From contig DNPN01000157.1 in assembly GCA_003501385.1 (NCBI GenBank), forward strand, positions 1 through 8,033: 8,033 nt of DNA. The letters are read 5' to 3'. Made by a program: the position numbers and the translations under genes. Under the pieces are notes generated by a model that was not told the DNA's origin, did not search any database, and saw only the letters and a list, made by a program, of their open reading frames with translations. Positions 1 to 4,782 of this stretch are shown piece after piece (position 1 is the stretch's first letter; every line of letters starts with the position of its first letter). Origin of the DNA: Rhizobium sp. (GTDB taxonomy: Bacteria > Pseudomonadota > Alphaproteobacteria > Rhizobiales > Rhizobiaceae).

Positions 1-84
1 TTGAACCAGACAAACTCTAGCTTCTCTTATTTTCGTTTGTCTTTTCGGGAAAACCGGGTTCCACTTTTCCCTGACAAACTCTAG
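1..84 (-). repeat. Rhizobial-type intergenic palindromic repeat, partial (element 1)
   Basis: Read on the - strand, the element begins CTAGAGTTTGTC (84-73). It folds into a hairpin with a 7-bp outer stem (73-79 with 35-41), a 7-bp inner stem (65-71 with 47-53) and an 11-nt loop GTGGAACCCGG (64-54). After a spacer the CTAGAGTTTGTC start recurs at 20-9, the apparent beginning of a second hairpin cut off by the window edge. The order hairpin, A-rich spacer, second hairpin is the same as in the complete element at 1522-1628. The AAAAGTG...CGGTTTT core resembles palindromic repeats I remember from rhizobial spacers; family membership is inference. No transposase or other coding sequence accompanies it. 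Confidence 0.72.
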
Positions 85-103
85 AATTCAATGCTCCCCG
101 AAG

Positions 104-123
104 AGGCCTTACGGACAAGGCCT
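104..123. other. Small hairpin upstream of the kinase gene
   Basis: AGGCCTT (104-110) and AAGGCCT (117-123) form a perfect 7-bp stem around the 6-nt loop ACGGAC. On the + strand it is followed by AT-rich sequence with short T runs at 133-136 and 139-142, but these lie 10 or more bases downstream and are interrupted. It may be a weak terminator of a gene to the left of the window or part of the kinase leader. The sequence does not decide between these. Confidence 0.35.
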
Positions 124-134
124 ATGAAAAGCTT

Positions 135-162
135 TTGATTTTAAGTATGTTTTCCACATAGT
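135..162 (+). promoter_or_regulatory. Possible sigma70-like promoter of the histidine kinase gene
   Basis: TTGATT (135-140) and CATAGT (157-162) are separated by 16 bases, and each matches four of six consensus positions. The stretch is AT-rich compared with its surroundings and lies 34 bases before the chosen start codon. No GGAAC-type general-stress promoter was seen here. Rhizobial promoters are weakly conserved, so this is only a candidate. Confidence 0.25.
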
Positions 163-196
163 CATTTTTCTGACCTTGGTTTTCGAAGGCGAAGCG

Positions 197-1426
197 ATGG
201 TCTGGACGAATTGTGCCCCGTCCAGACCGAATAGGGAGCGAGAGGCATTGTCTTTTCCGGATGTGAAACAGGCTTGGCCATCATCTCCCACGCGGGTGAG
301 TACAGATGATTTTCTGGCCGTTGGCGGTGCGACGGCGGAGGCAATCAAGGCATTTGATTGGGCTGCAACATCGCTTGGACCCATCGAGACATGGCCTTTT
401 TCGCTGAAAGCCACCATGCGCATGGTGTTGTCATCGAAACAGCCCATGTGTTTCTGGTGGGGCCCTGATCTGCTGAAATTTTACAATGATGCTTATGTGC
501 CAATCCTTGGTCTGCGGCAGGGCAAGGCGTTGGGCCGTCCCTTTCATGAGGTCTGGGCGGATGTGTGGCACGATGTGTTGCCCTTTGTGCGCAGCGCGCT
601 TTCCGGGCAAGCGACATGGATGGAGGACATGCCGCTGATTGTGACCCGCAACGGGTATGAAGAGCAGACCTATTGGACCTTCTCCTATAGTCCTCTTTAT
701 GGCGACGGCGGTGCCATTGAGGGCCTTTTGAATATTGTCACGGAAACCACAAAAGTCGTGGCGGGCAGAGAGGCTTTGCAAGCGAGCTATAAAGAGGTGC
801 AAGAGCATCTTGCGCGCCGCCAGGCCCATGAGCAGGAATTGCGCCTGCTGAACGCAGAACTGGCGCATCGGATGAAAAATACGCTGGCCATGGTGCAATC
901 CATTGTCAGCCAGTCCATCCGTGGCGCGGACTCGCTTGAGGCTGTTTCCGAGATTGTTTTGGGGCGGATTCAGGCCTTGGCAAAGGCGCAGGATTTTCTC
1001 ACCGGGGTTAGCACCACCGCCGCCGAGCTGGCGATGATTGCCGAAAATGCTGTTGGCCCGCATCGTACCAACGCAGACTGCTTTACATTTAGCGGGCCAC
1101 AATTGTTGATTTCTGCCCGTCAGGCGCTGGGCCTTTCTTTGGCACTGCATGAGCTGGCCACCAATTCAACAAAATACGGCGCTCTATCCGTGCCACAAGG
1201 GCGCGTCTCCATCCGCTGGGATCTTGATGATGATCATCAGTTTTTCCTGCGCTGGACGGAGACTGGCGGCCCTGCGGTGACAATGCCAACGCGCCGTGGC
1301 TTTGGCTCGAAATTGACTGAGCGCGCCGTGGCGGACCTGTTTCACGGCACGGCGGTGATTGCCTTTGAGCCGACAGGTGTGGTGTTCTCATTGCAAGGTC
1401 GCCTCGATCAATCGACGGATCTCTAG
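197..1426 (+). CDS. PAS-domain sensor histidine kinase, HWE family
   Basis: The 409-residue product is predicted to be a cytoplasmic sensor kinase that autophosphorylates on histidine and passes phosphate to a response regulator. Residues about 50-185 form a PAS-like sensor domain, with the FDWAATSLGP...WP start and the WWGPDLLKFYNDAY motif (88-100) usual for kinases of this type. A coiled-coil-like stretch (190-220) leads to the H-box ELAHRMKN with phospho-acceptor H224. The N-box is HELATNS (H318, N323), and WTETGGP (W353, E355) and GFGSKL (368-373) follow. Histidine in the N-box plus W-x-E is what defines the HWE family. No signal peptide or membrane segment is visible, and no response regulator gene is nearby, so it is an orphan here. 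ATG 197 was chosen because GAAGG (185-189) sits seven bases upstream; an in-frame TTG at 176 lacks this. The ligand or stimulus cannot be read from sequence. Confidence 0.93.
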   Translation: MVWTNCAPSRPNREREALSFPDVKQAWPSSPTRVSTDDFLAVGGATAEAIKAFDWAATSLGPIETWPFSLKATMRMVLSSKQPMCFWWGPDLLKFYNDAYVPILGLRQGKALGRPFHEVWADVWHDVLPFVRSALSGQATWMEDMPLIVTRNGYEEQTYWTFSYSPLYGDGGAIEGLLNIVTETTKVVAGREALQASYKEVQEHLARRQAHEQELRLLNAELAHRMKNTLAMVQSIVSQSIRGADSLEAVSEIVLGRIQALAKAQDFLTGVSTTAAELAMIAENAVGPHRTNADCFTFSGPQLLISARQALGLSLALHELATNSTKYGALSVPQGRVSIRWDLDDDHQFFLRWTETGGPAVTMPTRRGFGSKLTERAVADLFHGTAVIAFEPTGVVFSLQGRLDQSTDL

Positions 1427-1521
1427 CGGTGGCGGCCGCGCAAGCCTTGACCGGAATGGCCCGCCGTGGCAGGTCAGAGATCAAGATTGATAGATAACCA
1501 TCTCGGCGAACACCGGAATGG

Positions 1522-1628
1522 CTAGAGCATTTCGAGCAAAAGTGTATAGCGGTTTTGCGTTCGAAATGCGTAAAAACAACATCTGAGAGCATTTTTGCGA
1601 TTCGAAGAAATCGCAAAAATGCTCTCAG
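1522..1628 (+). repeat. Complete two-hairpin intergenic palindromic repeat (element 2)
   Basis: The element starts CTAGAGCATTTCGA. Hairpin A has a 9-bp outer stem (1527-1535 with 1561-1569), a 6-bp inner stem GCAAAA/TTTTGC (1536-1541 with 1553-1558) and an 11-nt loop GTGTATAGCGG (1542-1552). After an A-rich spacer, hairpin B is a perfect 20-bp stem (1583-1602 with 1609-1628) around a 6-nt loop CGAAGA (1603-1608). Hairpin B ends only 19 bases before the glyQ start codon, so it would lie in the glyQ leader RNA if transcribed. No U run follows it, so it is not a standard terminator. Its architecture matches element 1 in opposite orientation. Confidence 0.85.
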
Positions 1629-1647
1629 TAAACTGATGCAGGTTCCC

Positions 1648-2604
1648 ATGACGATTTCACCCGCCCCCCATATGGACCCCAAGCGCTCGTTTCAGGCGCT
1701 GATTCTGACGCTGCACAATTACTGGGCCGATAAGGGCTGCGCCGTGTTGCAGCCCTATGATATGGAAGTGGGTGCTGGCACCTTTCACCCGGCAACAACC
1801 CTGCGTGCCCTTGGCCCCAAACCATGGAAAGCCGCTTACGTTCAGCCCTCGCGCCGCCCCTCCGATGGCCGCTATGGCGAAAACCCCAACCGTTTGCAGC
1901 ATTATTACCAATATCAGGTGATTCTGAAGCCAAACCCTTCGAATCTGCAAGAGCTGTATCTCGGCTCGCTCAAGGCTATTGGTCTTGATCCTTTGCTGCA
2001 CGATGTGCGCTTTGTGGAAGATGATTGGGAAAGCCCCACGCTGGGTGCCTGGGGTCTGGGCTGGGAATGCTGGTGCGATGGCATGGAAGTGTCGCAGTTC
2101 ACCTATTTCCAGCAGGTTTGCGGCATTGAATGCTCGCCGGTGGCAGGTGAATTGACCTATGGTCTGGAGCGTTTGGCTATGTATGTGCAGGGCGTGGATA
2201 GCATTTACGACATCAATTACAACGGTCGTGAAGGCGAAGAGAAGATTTCCTACGGCGATGTGTTTTTGCAAGCCGAGCAGGAATATTCCCGCCACAATTT
2301 TGAATTCGCCAACACCGAAATGCTGCTGCGCCATTTTACCGATGCGGAAAAGGAATGCCAGGCTCTGCTCAAGGCCGGAGCCCCCGGCGAGAACGACAAT
2401 CAACGCCTGCACAAATGCGTGTTTCCGGCCTATGACCAGTGCATCAAGGCCTCTCACGTCTTCAACTTGCTCGATGCACGCGGCGTGATTTCGGTCACTG
2501 AACGTCAGAGCTATATCTTGCGGGTGCGCACGCTGGCCAAGGCCTGCGGCGAGGCATTTTTGCTGACCGATGCAGGCGGCGCAAATTTCATTGCGGCGGC
2601 GTGA
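1648..2604 (+). CDS. glyQ: Glycyl-tRNA synthetase alpha subunit
   Basis: GlyQ carries the class II aminoacylation core of the bacterial alpha2beta2 glycyl-tRNA synthetase: it activates glycine with ATP and, with GlyS, charges tRNA-Gly. The 318-residue product is close to the usual length (303 in E. coli). Family sequences run throughout: FQALILTLHNYW (15-26), GAGTFHPATTLRALGP (42-57), the motif 2 region AYVQPSRRP...GRYGENPNRLQ (63-84), GWECWCDGMEVSQFTYFQQ (138-156) and the motif 3 region GLERLAMY (172-179). The ATG at 1648 was preferred because AGG (1640-1642) precedes it at short distance and the conserved family start follows. ATG 1636 and 1672 are possible alternatives, and an in-frame TTG at 1555 would begin inside the upstream repeat. 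The partner glyS lies about 2.2 kb downstream rather than adjacent. Confidence 0.97.
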   Translation: MTISPAPHMDPKRSFQALILTLHNYWADKGCAVLQPYDMEVGAGTFHPATTLRALGPKPWKAAYVQPSRRPSDGRYGENPNRLQHYYQYQVILKPNPSNLQELYLGSLKAIGLDPLLHDVRFVEDDWESPTLGAWGLGWECWCDGMEVSQFTYFQQVCGIECSPVAGELTYGLERLAMYVQGVDSIYDINYNGREGEEKISYGDVFLQAEQEYSRHNFEFANTEMLLRHFTDAEKECQALLKAGAPGENDNQRLHKCVFPAYDQCIKASHVFNLLDARGVISVTERQSYILRVRTLAKACGEAFLLTDAGGANFIAAA

Positions 2605-2614
2605 TGCAATCAAG

Positions 2615-2639
2615 ATGAGGGTGGCAAAATGAGGGTGGC
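2615..2639 (+). repeat. Duplicated 11-bp ribosome-binding segment before the membrane-protein gene
   Basis: ATGAGGGTGGC occurs at 2615-2625 and again at 2629-2639. Each copy holds a Shine-Dalgarno-like GAGG and an ATG. The second copy places GAGG six bases before the ATG at 2642. The two embedded ATGs would read tiny frames of five and seven codons (2615-2632 and 2629-2652), the second overlapping the downstream start. It may be a simple short duplication; any effect on translation is conjecture. Confidence 0.5.
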
Positions 2640-2641
2640 CG

Positions 2642-3340
2642 ATGCAGCTTGATACCCTCCTGAAACAGCTTGTGTGGTTGCGGCGCGGTTGGTTGATCGC
2701 CGCCGTCATCACCGGCGTTTTATATGCCTTGCTCATTCCGTTTTATCTCTACACCGCGTGGGTGCAATATGTGGTGGTGGCCACCGGTGCTGCCGCCTAT
2801 ACCGGGGTCAATGGCGGGCTGGTGCGCCTGATGGCGTCTTGGGCGGGGCTGATCGATGCCAGCATCATTGTGTTTCAGGTGGTCGGACTGGCTTTCTGGT
2901 TTGGCTGGCTGTGGTTTTCCGCCCGTTTTGCGGTGGTTCTCTCGCCGCAAGGCAAGCTTCGCTTTGGCGCTGCATCGGTGACGATTTTCTGGTTTATCCC
3001 GGTGTTGAACCTGCTGTTTGTGCCCTTGGCGCTGATGGATATTGCCCGCACCACCATGCATGATCCCCAGCAGGAGACACATGAGGCCGCAGCCACCCCC
3101 GACATGCCATGGCTGGCGTGGATCATAGGCGGGCTTGATCTGGTGAGTGATGGCTTGTTTTTCATATTGGCCCACCGCCCGCCGGATGCGTTTGACAATC
3201 CGGTGTCCGGCCAGACCTTGATGCATCTGGCCGCAGCCAGCGGCGTGGTCACGCTTTTGCTGCTGTTGGCCATGGATGCCTACATCCGCCGACTGACCGA
3301 GGCGCAGGAAACACGATTGGCACGGATTCATCTGCATTGA
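2642..3340 (+). CDS. Multi-pass membrane protein resembling DUF4328
   Basis: The 232-residue protein appears to be an inner-membrane protein of unknown function. Hydrophobic segments lie near residues 17-40, 68-99, 110-132, 157-177 and 193-214, with a polar stretch (138-156) between the third and fourth. The segment FWFIPVLNLLFVPLALMDI (116-134), with W-F-I-P followed by N-L and a later M-x-I, is the pattern I associate with DUF4328 proteins. The assignment rests on that pattern and the topology, not on a database search. The start ATG has a good ribosome-binding site (GAGG 2632-2635) inside a duplicated 11-bp segment. The gene follows glyQ after 37 bases and is probably co-transcribed with it, although nothing in the protein points to translation. 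No catalytic motif is visible. Confidence 0.8.
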   Translation: MQLDTLLKQLVWLRRGWLIAAVITGVLYALLIPFYLYTAWVQYVVVATGAAAYTGVNGGLVRLMASWAGLIDASIIVFQVVGLAFWFGWLWFSARFAVVLSPQGKLRFGAASVTIFWFIPVLNLLFVPLALMDIARTTMHDPQQETHEAAATPDMPWLAWIIGGLDLVSDGLFFILAHRPPDAFDNPVSGQTLMHLAAASGVVTLLLLLAMDAYIRRLTEAQETRLARIHLH

Positions 3341-3427
3341 GGCCATTCGAGGATTGCAGCGCCGCTTGTGCTGCGCTACCGAACAAACACTTTGCTGCCG
3401 TCTCGGCTTGATCACATGGATTTTCGC

Positions 3428-4714
3428 ATGACTCAGGATACATCGACAAAAGCCGCCTTGCACCAGACCAAGCTGACCATTGTGCCCATTGATCACGCGC
3501 TCAATGGTCATGTCAGCCCGCCCGGCTCCAAATCCATTACCAACCGGGCGCTGCTGCTGGCGGGTCTGGCCAAGGGCACCAGCAAGCTGACGGGTGCGCT
3601 GAAAAGCGATGATACCCGCTATATGGCCGAAGCCCTGCGGGCCATGGGCGTGACGGTGGATGAGCCGGATGCCACCACCTTTGTCGTCACCAGCACAGGA
3701 GAGTGGCAGGAGCCAAACGCGCCGCTGTTTTTGGGCAATGCAGGCACAGCCACCCGGTTTTTGACCGCCGCCGTGGCCCTTGCCAAGGGCCGCTTCACCG
3801 TGGATGGCGATGAGCATATGCGCAAACGCCCCATTCTGCCTTTGGTCGAAGCGCTGCAATCCTTGGGCGTTGCCATTGCCGCCCCCAGTGGCTGCCCGCC
3901 TGTGGCCATTGATGCCAACGGTGCGTTTAAGAAAAACCGCGTGGTGATTGATGCGGGCCTGTCCAGCCAATATGTCTCGGCGCTGCTGATGGCCGCAGCC
4001 TGTGCAGGCGAAGCCTTCGAGATTGAACTTGCCGGATCTGACATCGGCGCACGCGGCTATATTGATCTCACTCTGTCCGCCATGCGCGCCTTTGGTGCCA
4101 AGATCGACCAGCCCTCAAGCTCTGTGTGGCGCGTGGCCCCAACCAGCTACACCGCCACCGATTTCCACATTGAGCCAGATGCATCGGCGGCCACCTATCT
4201 CTGGGCTGCGGAAGTGTTGAGCGCAGGCAAGATCGACATCGGCACACCTGCCGCCGATTTCACCCAGCCGGACGCCAAAGCCTATGACGTGATCTCGGCC
4301 TTCCCCAACATGCCCGCTGTGATCGACGGCAGCCAGATGCAAGATGCCATCCCCACCATTGCGGTGCTGGCAGCGTTCAATCAAACTCCGGTGCGCTTCA
4401 CAGGCATCGCCAACCTGCGCGTCAAGGAATGCGACCGCATTCGCGCGCTCTCGACGGGCCTGAACAACATCCGCGCAGGCCTTGCCACCGAAGAAGGCGA
4501 CGACCTGATTGTGGCGGCAGACCCCACCCTGATCGGCCAGACCTTGCCCGCCGAGATCGACACGTTTGCCGATCACCGCATTGCCATGAGCTTTGCGCTC
4601 GCTGGCCTGAAAATCGGCGGCATCACCATTTTGGACCCTGCTTGCGTTGCCAAAACCTATCCCGGCTACTGGGATGCGCTGGCATCCTTAGGGGTTGAAT
4701 ATCAGCAGCCGTGA
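3428..4714 (+). CDS. aroA: 3-phosphoshikimate 1-carboxyvinyltransferase (EPSP synthase)
   Basis: EPSP synthase joins phosphoenolpyruvate to shikimate 3-phosphate in the sixth step of the shikimate pathway to aromatic amino acids, in the cytoplasm. The active-site residues are present: GSKSITNR (K35, R40), NAGTATR (104-110), SSQY (179-182), YID (211-213), D306, VKECDR (E334), ADHRIAM (H383, R384) and AKTYPGYW (K409). At 428 residues it matches E. coli AroA (427). It does not resemble the CP4-type class II enzymes of rhizobia; the loop reads NAGTATRFL, with the glycine of class I enzymes but phenylalanine where E. coli has proline 101. ATG 3428 gives the standard length; ATG 3416 and GTG 3368 are in frame, and none has a strong ribosome-binding site. 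The gene lies between glyQ and glyS, which is not a functional grouping, and may be an extra, acquired copy. Its early part is GC-rich (43 of 60 bases at 3541-3600). Confidence 0.93.
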   Translation: MTQDTSTKAALHQTKLTIVPIDHALNGHVSPPGSKSITNRALLLAGLAKGTSKLTGALKSDDTRYMAEALRAMGVTVDEPDATTFVVTSTGEWQEPNAPLFLGNAGTATRFLTAAVALAKGRFTVDGDEHMRKRPILPLVEALQSLGVAIAAPSGCPPVAIDANGAFKKNRVVIDAGLSSQYVSALLMAAACAGEAFEIELAGSDIGARGYIDLTLSAMRAFGAKIDQPSSSVWRVAPTSYTATDFHIEPDASAATYLWAAEVLSAGKIDIGTPAADFTQPDAKAYDVISAFPNMPAVIDGSQMQDAIPTIAVLAAFNQTPVRFTGIANLRVKECDRIRALSTGLNNIRAGLATEEGDDLIVAADPTLIGQTLPAEIDTFADHRIAMSFALAGLKIGGITILDPACVAKTYPGYWDALASLGVEYQQP

Positions 4715-4715
4715 T

Positions 4716-4733
4716 GGGGTGACTTTTCGCCCC
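4716..4733 (+). other. Small hairpin just after the aroA stop codon
   Basis: GGGGTGA (4716-4722) pairs with TCGCCCC (4727-4733), including one G-U pair, around the 4-nt loop CTTT. It begins one base after the aroA stop. No T run follows, so complete termination is unlikely; it could stabilise the 3' end of the aroA message or partly attenuate transcription into glyS, 49 bases further on. Confidence 0.4.
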
Positions 4734-4782
4734 GCACTTGCTAAGTCCGCATCACGATAAAGCCAACGGTAAAGTCAGTCCT

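Noticed and set aside
1446..1500. TTGACC (1447-1452) as a -35 box for glyQ
   Set aside because: No acceptable -10 sequence occurs at 16-18 bases spacing.
1450..1522. 11-bp direct repeat ACCGGAATGGC at 1450-1460 and 1512-1522
   Set aside because: Short, with no related structure between the copies. The second copy touches the start of element 2, but nothing suggests a target-site duplication because no copy lies at the other end of the element.
1522..1647. T-box riboswitch controlling glyQ
   Set aside because: No T-box sequence or specifier-loop arrangement is seen, and this control is mainly a Gram-positive feature. The structure matches the repeat element instead.
1089..1682. Open frame on the - strand spanning the kinase end and the repeat
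   Set aside because: It runs through the palindromic element and the kinase catalytic domain, with no motif or ribosome-binding site.
1657..2736. Long open frame of 359 codons on the - strand opposite glyQ
   Set aside because: glyQ on the + strand is unmistakable over its whole length, and the antisense translation shows no recognisable domain.
2720..3970. Long open frame of 416 codons on the - strand
   Set aside because: It overlaps the membrane-protein gene and aroA, both with recognisable protein features, and its own translation is rich in H, Q, R and G with no family motif. It is a shadow of GC-rich coding sequence.
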